Shown here piece after piece: positions 1 to 10,935 of a stretch of DNA of 64,000 nucleotides. The notes under the pieces were generated by a model, which was not told where the DNA came from, searched no databases, and worked only from the letters and a program-made list of their open reading frames with translations. This DNA is from Echinarachnius parma. Taxonomy: Eukaryota > Echinodermata > Echinoidea > Clypeasteroida > Echinarachniidae. Made by a program: the position numbers and the translations under genes. The stretch spans positions 7,501 to 71,500 of the forward strand of contig JBAMJV010001338.1 in the NCBI GenBank assembly GCA_037951105.1, written 5' to 3'. The stretch's first letter is position 1, and the number at the start of each line of letters is the position of its first letter.

Positions 1-470
1 ATCATCATCATAATCTTTATCGACATCATCCTCATCATAATCTTTATCAACATCATCCTCATCATAATCTTTATCGATATCATCCTCATCAAAATCTTTA
101 TCATCATCATCATCATCATCATCATCATAATCTTTATCGACATCATCCTCATCAAAATCTTTATCATCATCCTCATTATCATCATATTCATCATCATCAT
201 AATCTTTATCGACATCATCCTCATCATAATCTGTATCATCATCATCATCATAATCTTTATCATCGTCCTCATCATCATCATCATCATCCTCATCATAATC
301 TGTATCATCATCATCGTCATAATCACCATAATCAGTACCATCATTACACATATGATCATTATTATCATAACTATTATTTTTCATATCATCCATGATTCTC
401 ATCTGAATTATTATTATCATTATCAATATTATTATTATTATAATCATTATCGTAAACATCATGATACATA
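1..470. repeat. (ATC/CAT)n trinucleotide tract
   Basis: Imperfect array of CAT/ATC triplets with interspersed CTTTATC steps, decaying into AT-rich sequence near 430. Similar tracts at 12655-13430 and 29401-30085 occupy comparable positions downstream (on the minus strand) of gene-sized blocks, so this one probably belongs to the tandemly duplicated unit. Confidence 0.9.
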
Positions 471-899
471 ATTTACAATAATGTACAGAAGGATGATGGC
501 AAACTACCAATGGAAATATTAATTAATTATGGAAGACGACATCACCCACCAAAAGTGACACTTCTGCTTTTTGTATCGCCTTTTTATCGACTTTTTTTTT
601 GTATCGCCTCCTCTATTTATATGAGTTCATCTATGACTATACCCTGTTTCTTTTGCACGATTTATGTTTTATTATGATTAAACAAGATAGCCTATAGGGT
701 CTGGTAAACTTTACCGAAAGTTAAACAAATATATTAGTCATGAATTGTATTGAATGTTATCCCCCTACCAGATTAAACATGCTTTTCATTTTTCAACATC
801 AATTATCAGTAGTTTAGATGTTTAGGGTGTATCTACACGCACAGGTTTATAACGATATAGTTGACTGCTTTGTGTCCTATATACATGAAACTCACTAAT

Positions 900-1400
900 A
901 TAGTGAACTACATCCTTTAAAACATGTACATGTTTGACGTATTGGGAACGTTGAAAACACAAACTTAAATAAACCCAGAACATACGATCCATCTATCATG
1001 TAAAATATTGTTGAGCTACACTATTGAATGTTACTTTCTTATCTCGAATCAATGAACTAAATCGAAATATCAAACACATTGAAGAAGCAAGAAATTTACA
1101 ATTTTTAAACACGCATAGTTAATGAATACAATGACTACTAAATATCTTCAAATGCTATCGATATTATATGACAATGACATCAAAATAATTATATATTCAA
1201 TAATCAACATATCATCAATGTCGGCGTTGTTGTTGCCAAATTGATTTCCATTATGATTAATTTGTTACTTCCTTAATAAAAACAAAGAAACAAATTTATT
1301 TCCATCTCGTATGCGTTAAATCTCAGTGTTGTTTCGAGCCTTGTGCCTGTACATACAGTATGTCTTAATCAAGTTTCAAGTTTATATCCACATCTGAATA
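900..1400. repeat. 3' flank of gene A, paralogous to 13980-14550
   Basis: No gene is seen between 470 and 1588. From about 960 to 1400 the sequence aligns by eye with 14010-14550, for example around the shared phrase 'ctaaatcgaaatatcaaa' and again around 'ccacatctgaataaa'. The gene duplication therefore included at least several hundred bases beyond the coding end. Confidence 0.7.
1381..1386 (-). promoter_or_regulatory. Candidate polyadenylation signal of gene A (variant)
   Basis: On the minus strand this reads TATAAA within 'gatgtggatataaac', about 200 nt after the gene A stop. The aligned position in gene B is a canonical AATAAA (14522-14527), so gene A seems to have drifted to a weaker variant. 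Confidence 0.4.
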
Positions 1401-1588
1401 AACGAACAGTGTAAAATACAGAATACAGTAGGGGGCGGGGGGGGGGGGGGGGTGGACGTTTGTCCGAATATCATCTTTCCCATTTTTACCTGAAAAGCAA
1501 AAAGCAAAACAAAAGTGTTCATGATAAACGCCCACAAGTGAGTCCCCAATGTGAAATGACAAATCAGACCATGCAGAAACACACTCTC

Positions 1589-1870
1589 TCACTGCATTTG
1601 ATCCTGCCACCCCTGCCCGTCCTCCCCACCACCTCCTCCACCGCCTCCGCCGCCTCCTGCCGGGCCATCTTCAATGGTGCAGTGAGTATGGACATAGTAG
1701 TGCGCCGCGTCCCATGGCCCAGTATTTTCGATGCCCCCGGAGGAGGCACACAGGTCCATCCAAGCTTGGTGGGAATCCCATCCAATTTCTTCAACCGCCT
1801 GCAAGTCAACCGATTGGCCCTGGTAGTGGTAAGACGAATGACCATGACTGCCACCAGCAATAGCGCTCAC
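1589..1870 (-). CDS. Gene A exon 4 (zinc motif and Gly-rich tail)
   Basis: Begins VSAIAGGSHG after the acceptor ...GAAG and ends at TGA (1589-1591). The zinc-ligand Asp codon is at 1805-1807. The HTH motif is followed by a GGN/GGC run coding 11 Gly and the tail GEDGQGWQDQMQ. Confidence 0.85.
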   Translation of the reverse strand: MSAIAGGSHGHSSYHYQGQSVDLQAVEEIGWDSHQAWMDLCASSGGIENTGPWDAAHYYVHTHCTIEDGPAGGGGGGGGGGGEDGQGWQDQMQ

Positions 1871-4800
1871 CTTCATTAAAAAACGAAATATTTAGGAAAA
1901 TTAGCACGCTGTCACGAGGATTAAAGTGGGGCGGACAAGGAAAAATAGAGGACGCTAGTCATATTACGCGCGCTACGCACGAGACGCGCCGTCTGTACAA
2001 AATAATGGTATCCCCTTTTAGCAGCACGTTCGTTCTAGCCTAGTTGACTGTCATGGCGCGGCTGAGTAATTTTTTCCCCGGCCCTCTATTATGTCTTGTC
2101 CGCGCAACTTTAATATACCAAACAAATTACGTCAAATTCCGGATTTAATAGTGGTAAGACGAATGACCATGACTGCCACCAGCAATAGCGCTCACCTTCG
2201 TTAAAAACTAAATATTTACGGAAAGACACATTTATCAATAATTAATCTTCAAAATAGCCGTTTTTTAGTTTGAAAAGGACTGTAAATCTCTTTTTTGCCG
2301 CGCGCTTCGCGCGCATACAGTTTCTCATATTGCAAGTTTCATTTTGGTTGCGGGAACTCACCTTTCGAAATGTGTTGGGCAGTGTAATTTCTCAAACGCA
2401 CACCTCAAACGAAGTTTATTAAACCCTCATCTATAGATAGCACACCGTCACAGAAAATAAAATAATCTGAAATATACCTTTCAGTCAATTCGGTCCATAT
2501 GCGCTGAACACAAATCAAATTGGAATATCATGTCCCCCACATTTTAAAGTGGAGGAGATTGTTCCCCTCCCTTTGTCATTATGTATGTTTGGTTCCATAC
2601 TTATATACTTCATATTACGTGAAATTTCTGTCTCAGGTGTGCACCAAATCGCACAATTTCACGCCCAAAAATACAAAAGTTCCCTATACTGTGGGAGGGG
2701 GACACCCCCTCCCACACCCTCCCCCGCTCGGTCGCTTCGCTTCCTCGCAATGTCTCTCCTCCACTTTTGAGAAGTTGTAGACGCCATTGCTTAGTTTCAT
2801 GGGAGCCCAATGCCCTAGACTATATTGATGGCTCTATAGTATACAGGATCACGTGGATCCATCTCATGCAAGGCTCAATCTTTTCCTCGCTATGCCCTTT
2901 AAAATACATTACGAGTAGGTTCACTATTTTATACAATTTTAACACCCATGATAGGAGTTGCACATGTCTGAAACCTAAAAGCTTCCGGGGGCTCCAACCC
3001 CTGGACCCCCATTATTGTCCCCAAATGTGGGTGCCCCCCCCCCCCCCCAAGTCAGGTCTTCGAGCCATCAAGACACTTTCAATGAGCGCATAATAAAACT
3101 TCCGGGCATGCCAATGTGGGGCTTTTAGCTCTCTCAGTGGTCACTCTGGATTTTTTTTTTTCAAATTTCGCCCCCCCCCCAATCGCAAAAACGGATCGAC
3201 GCCCCTGCTGATACTACGCCAACAATCAAGGTATACACTAGAAAAAAGAATACAGCTCAAAGTTGTTTTGGTTGAATTGGACAAGGTTACTGGAACACTT
3301 TCATTATTGATAGTTGTTTGCACGTAGTTGAACGTAGTTAAACGTAGTTGTAGGTAGCCAAACGTACCGACATCCGTACCATACAGTTTAGCGGAGACAC
3401 TCTGCCCATAATGTATTGGATCAAGCAATGTAGCCAGTGATAAACTTATGAGCCAGTATTATACAGAACTATACTTCATTACATTTATCCATCTTCATCA
3501 TACTTTATAATTTGTGAGCGACTCTCTGATTAACCAAATCGGTAACTTGCTATTTGGTCTATAACCATTTGGTCCACTACTCAGATGGTCCACTGTCATG
3601 TTACACTAACCTGGACTATGTATCCTTGTTCGGCCAGGGCTTTGAGATATCGCAGGATACCTGCTCCCAGGCACACGGAGCCTCCTGGGGCCTCTAAGTA
3701 GCTACAAACAAATATGACGGATGGAAATAAAAATTAATGAAAATATAAGGGAAACAGGGTTTGAATAGATCACTTGTCATGATAATGTTCGTTAAGAGAA
3801 GATTTTTTTATCAAAGAGTTTATACAATTAATATTATCTTATTGTTATATAAGAACAAATAATGTAGCACTCATCCTAACACGGCAACCACTGAGGAAAA
3901 GGTAGACAAATTCTATATCAACCAATACAAACAACTTGCTTGTCATCATGGGAGACTTCAATGGCAAAGTTGGAGAAGATCGCTCAAACTGGGAAAGTGT
4001 CTTGGCAACTATGGATACGGCAAGGTCAATGATAGGAATGAAAAGGTACTTAACTTCTGTGCCGTCAATGACATGTCTATCTACAACACCATGTTCAAAC
4101 AGAAGAGATCAAGCCGCCAAACTTATTTATAATTAATTTAAGGGTACCACCACCCAAAAATGATATTCTTAAAAAAGAAAGGTAACATCTTTAGTAGTCC
4201 ATTCCATAAACAAGTTCAGAAAAATGTTTCCAGAATTTTTTTGTTTTGGAAAGCGCATCACTATTCTAAAGTATGCGTTCATGGGTCTGCATGTACAAAC
4301 TATACCTTTGTCCAGAGCGAACGAATCGTCCGGGGTTCTATTGTCTCCAATCATATGCGTGAATATAATTGGCGCACTCGCAAATGTTTGGCGCGTACGG
4401 AAGCATGAAATAATAATGGTTCCTTAAAGGGGACCACCAGGCACATTATTATATGTTTTGGTACCGTTTTGTGATATAAAACAGATACCCAACATTTTGC
4501 AAAGGGTTGTGTAATTCATAAACAAAGCAATCAATTTCCACCACTTACGGAACCACTGCTATTTCCTGGTTCCATACGGGCCAAGCATTTGCGAGTGCGC
4601 CAATGCTTTCACGCGTACGTCAATAGATTCCCGGATGATTCATTCGCTCTGCACAGTGCGCTCTGGCGCTGCACGCATATAGTCTACGCAATTCAGACCG
4701 CATGAACGCATGGTTGAGAATGGTGATGCGTTTTCCAATTATATATTTTTTTCTGAAAACATGTTTTTGTGAACTTGTTGAAGGAATGGAATACTAAAGA

Positions 4801-7800
4801 TGGTACCTTTCTATAATAAGAATATTATTTTTGGGTGGTGGTACCCTAGTGGTTGTATTATTAATTGCATTGTTTTTGAATTACACAACCCTTTGCAAAA
4901 TGTTGGGTATAAATTTGATATCACAAAACAGTACCAAACATATAATTAAGTGTTGTTATTTGCTTGGTGCTCCCCTTTAATGGAATATTTTATACACACA
5001 TTTTTTTATACTCCAAACAATTTTGATTCAGGCAAGGCTATTCTACATATTTGGCTTTAATGGATAGTTTTAATACTATGGCCCAAGCATTTGAAAATAA
5101 ACACATATCAATTGGTTTGTTCTTAGACTTGTCCAAGTCATTCGATTGCATTAATCATACTATTTCTATTTAAAAAAATGGAAAAGTATGGCATTAGAGG
5201 AACCGCCTTGGATTGGTTTTAAAGTAATTTGTTTAATAAAGTGCAATATGTATATTTGAATGGTATTTCATCTGACTATCACAATGTTAATATTGGAGTA
5301 CCATAAGGATCCGTTTTGGGACCTTTGCTTTTTCTTTTACATGTAAATGACCTTCAATTTGTTAGTAAATGACTCCATATTATTACTTTTGCTGATGACA
5401 CAAATATATTCTTGTCTGGTAATAATGTTAATAATCTTTGTTATATTTCTAATGAAGAAATCCGCTTTGCGAATGATTGGTTCATTTCAAATAAGCTCAA
5501 GCGAAATGTTGATAAAAACATGTTGTATGCTTTTTAAACCCCAAACTAAAAATATTGTAGAAAATATGTTAATATATTTGTATAAATAAAAAAAAAAAAA
5601 AAAAAAAATTCTTGTAGTTCATTCAACTACTAGTAAATGTCTAGGTGTAATTACAGACGATAAATTGATATGGAAGAATCATATCGATGGTATAATGCTG
5701 TAAAATAAGTAAAGCAATAGGTGTTATAAATAGGCTAAAACATATTTTGCCTCTTAATATTCTTGTTCAGCTGTATTACGCAATGAACTTCCCACATATT
5801 ACATACTTATATTGTGCTAATTTTGTCATTTGTGTATGTTTTTATTCGAATTTGTGGAGATTATCGAAATTAAATTAAATTAAAGATAAAGCGCATACCT
5901 GGAACGCCGTGCTTGCTGTCCGTTACAGGTGTCCTCGATGTTGGAGAGAGGGTCGGCTCCAACACTCTCACTTAAAATTGACTGGACGGGGAGCAGGTCG
6001 ATTTTACCGTTGTAGTACAGGTCCCGGATGTCACAGGCAAGGCTCTTTACCGTCGAGCCACAAACATCGCCCGATTCGCCGCCTCCACTATTCCCTGTCA
6101 ACCAGAATGTTGGAAATTATTCATCGCAACCGCATCACATTTGCTGGAATTTTGTAGGCTTACACATCCCAAATTGTATGTTTTAGTCCGCTCGTCCGAA
6201 CGGTTTCCATGCTACAACACGTCCTTGTATTATGTTTTTGTCCCAAATTAGTGCTTTGTTACTGTTTTCGAATAGCTATTTCTCGATTATTAAAATGCCA
6301 ACTAGGTTTAAAGTGGTAACATTTGAAAGAGTATTTAATCACAAATCTAGAAATTATTTGTTGATTGAGAGGTTTAACACGCAATAGCCTAGTGACATTT
6401 ACTTTAAACTTTAATTTGACTATGCGGATAAAACACATCCTCAAATGTTCCCTAAGATGATCTCTGTATTATATACAAGAATTGGCGATAAATAATAATA
6501 TAACAATAAGAATAATATTTATCGTTCTATTTTTATAATCAATTTAACTTATCATACAATTCTCAATAATGTAGTCCCACACACATATATATGTGTTGGA
6601 TTCACATATGTCAGAGCTTTTATGATATCTTCACTTCATTAGACTATTTTGACCGTTACACTTTATACTCTGACAGTGAAATTGCACATATTGGGAGCAC
6701 ATTAAATGTAGAATGTCAAGGTCATTATTTGATGAGGCGATAAGGGGGGGGGGGGTGGGGTTTAACCCCCTCCCTCCCCCCTTTGAGGAAACAATTATTA
6801 TTATTATTATTTATTTATTTTTGTATTATTATTTTTTTTAAACCGGTCTCGAGTCTACTCTTTTAGCGTTCTCGACTATCATAATCAATGGTCTCGGCCT
6901 ACAATGACACAACTTCACAAGTGGTCTCGATCTGGGATTCGAAAAAGTTTTGCTGATATTTTTTATTTTTTTTATTTGTTAAATTTTGGTCTTGGTCTCG
7001 GCCTCGTCCTCGACAATTTTAGAATGGTCTCGGTCTCGACTTCAAATAATTTTGATAGACCCCCCCCCCCCCCCCCCCCCCCCCCCTGCTTACAGGACTG
7101 CCAACCAATGATGTCGGTCTCGGCCTCGAAATTTGTGGGGAGATCTCGTTCTCTGCCTGGAAAATTGTTGGCCTCGGCTTCGAAATTCTTTTATGGAACC
7201 ACCCCCCCCCCCCCCCCCCCCCCCGCCGTCCTCCGATTACACATCAAACAACAAGTGGGTAGTCTCGCCCTAGTCTGCTTCAGAAAACTCGACGAAATAA
7301 CCCCTCCCCCTCCCCTTGAACAAAATCCTGGGTACGGCAGTGCAAGAGAGACTCGATATGTTATGTCAATCAAATTTCTATTTATTCCCACAGCTTGGGG
7401 ATTTGTAAAGAACCATTGATGGTAACCCTGTGTCGCCAGACCCTTTTCATTATCAATACAAAAAACGTGCTCAGTGACACAGTCAGACAAAAGGTATATT
7501 GTGTCACTGCAGTGGAAGGTTTTTTTTTTTATTGATATTCAAAATGTTTCAGCCAAAAAGTTTAGGGTAAACATTTAGTTTAGTAAAAGTTTAGTGTATA
7601 ATCTGATGCTACTTATTTTGTTTAGAAAAAATTTAAATGAAATATATTACATTACATGATTATATATATATATTATATATCTCAAATTATTCATATTTTA
7701 TACAAAAAAAAACTTCTTGAAGTACAATGTAGACCAAAGTTTGACCCGAAACTATTTGATCCACATGGAAAATCATAGTTCAAAATAAATATCATAGTTA

Positions 7801-9079
7801 TCGCACTTTGTATAGACCTCAGCTCATACATGAAAAATACTACCATTGTATAAATAGTACAGCGCAGATATAGTTTTTTTTTCAAACTTACTCTCAAAAC
7901 AGTTATGCTCTCCTCTTAAATGCACAACAATGTTCCTTATTAAGTAGAGTATTAAGATTTCGTAGCGTTTGCTGTTCATTTGCTTATTTGTTTAGCTTAG
8001 TTAGTTTGACAATTAATTCGATTGTAAAGCGCATTGAGATGTTTACATATTATGCGCTATATAATTATTATAATACATATTATTAATAGCAGCTGCAGTA
8101 TTATTGTGAAGAGAGAGTGGGTGGTAGGAGGGGCACGACGTTTCGAACAGATTCACTCGTACCTGTCCACCCACCCTTTACAATTACTATAACGGCGCGG
8201 TAGCTCTTATTAGATCTACAAGCTCAAGAAATAATTCCCTCAGTAATTACCACGACTACCACAGTCGTATTTAGGACTATCCTAGAAAGAATACCAACAG
8301 TAATTCTCAGAACTCTCCAAACCTCCCTTCTTACATGCTGCAACCGCAAACCATGTATCATATACACCACCATGGAAGGCGTCAGGCGATACTTGAAAGC
8401 AACATCTAATGTCAGATTTTGTTTTAAATTTCTATCATGAATCATTCATACTTCATTTAAAATTAACAGTGCTGTTACTGTTTGTTTTGTTTGGGTTTAT
8501 TATTGTTATCATTTTAGCAATATTCATCATTATTACAATTTATTATTAATATTATTTTATTATTATTTATATTCGATTCCGTCCATGTCCAAATATTTTC
8601 ATTCGATTTTTAAAATGTGTCAATCAATTTCGTCTCGAGAAACATGATGCCAATATTAATTTCAATTTCGTCTTTGGTCGATTAATTTCACAAAAGTCCA
8701 CTCAATTTAGTAATGTGTTACAAATTCGTCGTCCATTGCAATTCAAATTCATCGGTAGATGTCTTCAGCAACTGTGACCGACGAATTAGAATTGTTTAAT
8801 TACGATAACGTGTGCCGAACGACTAAATTAAGTGGACTTTTGTGAAACTGATCGACCAAGACGAAATTGAAGTTGTCATTTACACATATTATTTTAGGCT
8901 TCTCGGGACAAAATTGAAGTAGACATTTATAAAAACAGAATAACAATAGTTTGAACATGGACGGGAAAACCTATACTGCGAATTACTGTTGGATTCAGTG
9001 TAAATCTGGTTGAGTGATTCTACTTACAACACGCACTGGTCAGTGCGACCAGGGTGAGGCCAACAAGGAGAGTCTTCAT
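1589..9079 (-). CDS. Gene A: secreted LAS/M15-type (D-Ala-D-Ala carboxypeptidase/hedgehog fold) metallopeptidase-like protein
   Basis: Four exons on the minus strand: 9028-9079, 5899-6094, 3611-3701, 1589-1870. All junctions are GT-AG, and the phases fit (1, 2, 0), giving 206 residues. Residues 1-17 (MKTLLVGLTLVALTSAC) form a signal peptide. Exon 2 carries conserved blocks around LACDI and DTCNGQQARRS. Exon 3 has APGGSVCLG. Exon 4 has the zinc motif SSYHYQGQSVD followed by HTH, matching SxHxxGxxxD and HxH of the LAS superfamily (lysostaphin, D-Ala-D-Ala peptidases, sonic hedgehog). Several Cys residues fit an extracellular disulfide-rich protein. The C-terminus is a Gly11 run followed by an acidic/Trp tail. 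Family knowledge suggests peptidoglycan stem-peptide cleavage; the substrate is inferred. The start was chosen because it gives the signal peptide conserved in gene B. Introns 1 and 2 are swollen by mobile elements. Confidence 0.85.
1925..2109. mobile_element. TTAA-flanked MITE in gene A intron 3
   Basis: 185 bp with terminal inverted repeats AGTGGGGCGGACAAG / AGTTGCGCGGACAAG and TTAA on both sides (1921-1924, 2110-2113), as in piggyBac-type elements. Gene B has the uninterrupted intron sequence at the matching place (near 15090), so the insertion followed the gene duplication. Confidence 0.75.
2148..2220 (-). repeat. Duplicated exon-4 acceptor/5' boundary (decoy exon start)
   Basis: About 73 bp nearly identical to 1815-1893: the intron end, the acceptor and the first coding bases of gene A exon 4 (VSAIAGGSHGHSSYH). 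The copy lies upstream of the real exon in transcription and stops before the zinc motif is complete. It is absent from gene B. Confidence 0.8.
2221..3207 (+). mobile_element. Truncated non-autonomous hAT element
   Basis: Homologous, in opposite orientation, to the hAT element at 15842-19784. It keeps one terminus (GGATCGACGCCCCTG ending at 3207) but not the other, which is cut at the exon-4 duplicate. It contains GCGCGC palindromes and poly-C runs. The short ORFs inside have no recognisable product. Confidence 0.65.
3611..3701 (-). CDS. Gene A exon 3
   Basis: 91 nt, acceptor TTTGTAG, donor GTTAGT. Encodes YLEAPGGSVCLGAGILRYLK and the following helix ALAEQGYIVQ. Same length and phase as gene B exon 3. 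Confidence 0.85.
3865..4130 (+). pseudogene. LINE endonuclease fragment (RTE/CR1-like)
   Basis: The plus strand encodes VIMGDFNGKVGEDR, the conserved 'GDFN' motif of APE-type endonucleases. After a frame change comes GKVNDRNEKVLNFCAVND with TMFKQK. Only about 85 residues remain, with one frameshift and no reverse transcriptase attached. Dead fragment in gene A intron 2, antisense to the gene. Confidence 0.7.
4141..4847. mobile_element. Foldback element A (long inverted repeat)
   Basis: Termini AGGGTACCACCACCC and its complement. Long arms (4141-4423 and 4553-4847) align by eye over almost their whole length. The right arm lies inside element B, so the two palindromes interleave. No coding capacity. 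Confidence 0.7.
4428..4976. mobile_element. TTAA-flanked foldback element B
   Basis: Arms 4428-4552 and 4848-4976 with termini AGGGGACCACCAGGCA / AGGGGAGCACCAAGCA. Each is bordered by TTAA (4424-4427, 4977-4980). The right arm of element A occupies its centre. Confidence 0.7.
5030..5880 (+). pseudogene. CR1/L2-like LINE reverse transcriptase fragment
   Basis: Broken plus-strand frames give FLDLSKSFDCINH, then GSVLGPLLFLL, ITFADDTNIF (catalytic FADD box) and CLGVITDDKLIWKNHID. This order matches RT motifs of the LINE at 17110-19038, but many stops, frame changes and an A-tract near 5588 show decay. Located in gene A intron 2, antisense. Confidence 0.75.
5899..6094 (-). CDS. Gene A exon 2
   Basis: 196 nt, acceptor TTGACAG, donor GTATGC. 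Encodes a Gly-rich start, then LACDIRDLYYNGKIDLL and DPLSNIEDTCNGQQARRS. The second half is nearly identical to gene B exon 2 (20431-20617). Confidence 0.85.
6720..7330. repeat. GTCTCGGTCTCG-rich repeat with long poly-C tracts
   Basis: Degenerate repeats of GGTCTCGGTCTCGA with C runs of over 20 at 7061-7086 and 7202-7224, and a G run near 6747. It ends in the phrase 'aatcctgggtacgg' that also ends the C-rich modules at 34.7, 43.7 and 46.5 kb. A related patch lies at 31340-31500. Long frames here are low complexity, not genes. Confidence 0.7.
7430..8570. other. AT-rich part of gene A intron 1, nothing recognised
   Basis: Contains only AT-rich sequence and short palindromes such as TATATATATATTATATAT near 7665. 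No exon, RNA gene or defined element could be supported. Confidence 0.5.
8575..8972. mobile_element. Palindromic MITE in gene A intron 1
   Basis: About 400 bp in which the two halves are inverted copies. The outer phrase TCCGTCCATGTCCAAA pairs with the complement of 8950-8965, and 'cacaaaagtccactcaattta' near 8690 pairs with 8825-8846. Not coding. It ends about 55 bp from the exon 1 splice donor. Confidence 0.65.
9028..9079 (-). CDS. Gene A exon 1 (signal peptide)
   Basis: Codes for 17 residues of hydrophobic signal peptide and one base of the next codon. The donor GTAAGTA lies at 9021-9027. Too short for an ORF search, but almost identical to gene B exon 1. Confidence 0.85.
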
Positions 9080-9220
9080 CACTAGTGAGTCAAGCAGTGT
9101 TTCAGGGAGGTTTAATCGATCGAGTTTGGAGAGCGAAGCAGTCGCGAGACTCTGAGGCAAACGGCTACTGACAGATGGGTATCTCTGGGATGGAATGGTA
9201 TCGTACTGCTCACCTGTTTC

Positions 9221-9229
9221 TCTTTTATA
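9221..9229 (-). promoter_or_regulatory. TATA box of gene A
   Basis: The minus strand reads TATAAAAGAGA, about 142 bp upstream of the start codon. The surrounding sequence is conserved base for base at gene B (21117-21125), supporting a core promoter. Confidence 0.8.
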
Positions 9230-9657
9230 CCCCCTAAAATAACCACCTTACCAGGTCCCAGAAATATAACAAAAGCCCTATTCCTTGCTCATCACTCGAG
9301 TAGGCAGGATTGCGTAACGTTTGGCTAGACAACGGGGCAACGGGGCAGTGTTGTGGAAACGAGGACATTCAATTGAATTACATTGTTGTATCGACCAAAG
9401 CTCAGGACAGATCAGCTCAATAGTTAATGAGCATTGTTTATAAATTATCAAGCCTGAACATTCTGATACATTTGAGTAATGAATTGATGAATAAATGATA
9501 CGTTCAAAAGTGGCAAGATTACTATCTATATACGTCAAGTTAACAAACATTCAGAGGATGGCTTCGATAAAAGTAGATTTTCCCGTTGAGATAGGGGAGT
9601 AGCCGAGTAGGGGATTAGTAGGGGAGTGGGGGATTAGTGGGTCAATAATCCTTCCAA

Positions 9658-9669
9658 GGGGAATTCCCC
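9658..9669. promoter_or_regulatory. Candidate NF-kB/Rel site upstream of gene A
   Basis: A perfect palindrome GGGGAATTCCCC, matching the kB consensus GGGRNNYYCC, about 430 bp upstream of the TATA box. The same 12-mer lies at the homologous spot of gene B although flanking bases differ (AA versus TGC just before it). Confidence 0.65.
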
Positions 9670-9859
9670 GTTCCTCTCCCTCTCTCCGCTCTCAGTCAGT
9701 GCAAACACCGACCCTGGGAGAGAGAGGGAGAGAGAGGGAGAGAGAGGGAAATCGGGGGTTTCTCGAGCTGACTTCAACAATGGGATTATCTATGGAGAGC
9801 TTTTGAATAATGTGTGATATTTTCATTAAAAAGCACGACTGCTTAATGTGGCGTTCCCA

Positions 9860-10330
9860 CTGTCGTGCGATTAGTTACGATCGCCACGATTGGCCATTCG
9901 TAGCTGATCGTGATGTAATCGTGGTGATCGTATCAGATATTATCAGATCGTAAGGTCAGTCGTGACAATCGTGTTGATCGTAGGAAATTTTTGGAACGGT
10001 TCAAAAAATGTCTACGATCAACACGATTAATTACCAATCGTCATCATCGCATCGGATCGTATTGGATCGTAACAAAGCGCATCTAATCGTGCTTCTAAAT
10101 CGTGGTGATCGGGATCACCCTTGGACAAGACAAACACCACGCTCTGTTAAGATGTGATGCGATCTCCCACGATCTGTCACAATCTATGGCGCTCTGTCGG
10201 GTACCATTGTTCACGACCTAACACGAATGACTCACGAGCAGATACGAGTTGATACGGGTAGATACGAGTAAATGCGAGTAGATACGATTAGTCACGCTTT
10301 CCACGTACGTTCACGATCTGTTATGAGATC
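9860..10330. repeat. Left subterminal TCGTG/GATCG motif array of Harbinger
   Basis: Dozens of near-regular copies of ATCGTG, GATCGTA and TACGAGT in about 450 bp. A matching array lies at 11935-12360. They look like clustered transposase or accessory-protein binding sites. Confidence 0.6.
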
Positions 10331-10338
10331 TCGCGCCC

Positions 10339-10348
10339 ATATATATAC
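10339..10348 (+). promoter_or_regulatory. TATA box for the Harbinger MADF gene
   Basis: CATATATATACC, 67 bp ahead of the first ATG. The transposase has a mirror-image TATA (11913-11922, minus), so each gene is driven inward from its own end. Confidence 0.55.
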
Positions 10349-10414
10349 CGGACAAGATTGAATGCGCCTCATTCAGCGATCTACACCTAAAACGAGCACA
10401 TCGTCACTGTCAAC

Positions 10415-10879
10415 TTGCTCTTGCTTGTAATTTTGAAGCATTTGAGAGATGCCACCCAAAGGTACAAGACGCAAGAAGGGAAAGGGCCAGGCTATCCCAC
10501 CCCTGAGCCTGAACCAGTCCAGCCAGAGGCAGCACCAGAGGAGGATGAGGAGACCACCCCACCCAGAAAGCAAAGAGAGAGAAAAACAGTAACTGCCTTT
10601 ATTGAAAAGCAAAAAGAGGAGATCATCGAGTTCCTCATGAAAAATGAGGTCCTCTACAGCAAACGTCTTGCGGGTTTCAAGGATGTCACCCAGAAGGAGG
10701 ATCTCTGGGCTGCACAGGCAGCCAAGATTAAAATATGGTACACTAGCACGAGGACCATGAGGGACCGGCTGAAGAAACGCGCCAGGATGAGTGGGTCAGG
10801 AGGAGATTCAATTACTGACATGAACAGCACAGAGAAGTGGATGTGGGAGAAGTTCTCTATTTTTGATCCCTCACATTGA
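10415..10879 (+). CDS. Harbinger MADF/Myb-like DNA-binding protein
   Basis: 154-residue frame. Residues about 50-125 (TVTAFIEKQKEEIIEFLMKN ... LYSKRLAGFKD ... LWAAQAAKIK) resemble the MADF/trihelix protein that accompanies PIF/Harbinger transposases and helps target termini. The natural N-terminus may instead start at the ATG at 10449 in another frame (MPPKGTRRKKGKGQA) and shift into this frame near 10490, because that basic leader looks more protein-like than the current first 25 residues. The frame ends at 10879, and another frame runs into the (GCA)n tract near 10912. Probably slightly damaged. Confidence 0.65.
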   Translation: MLLLVILKHLRDATQRYKTQEGKGPGYPTPEPEPVQPEAAPEEDEETTPPRKQRERKTVTAFIEKQKEEIIEFLMKNEVLYSKRLAGFKDVTQKEDLWAAQAAKIKIWYTSTRTMRDRLKKRARMSGSGGDSITDMNSTEKWMWEKFSIFDPSH

Positions 10880-10935
10880 GACGGTGGATGCCGGAAATGT
10901 GGCCTCTTTTGCAGCAGCAGCAGCAGCAGCAGCAG

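Noticed and set aside
6904..7490. 171- and 99-residue frames with Pro or Gly runs
   Set aside because: They cross C homopolymers over 20 nt long and the TCTCGG repeat; low complexity only.
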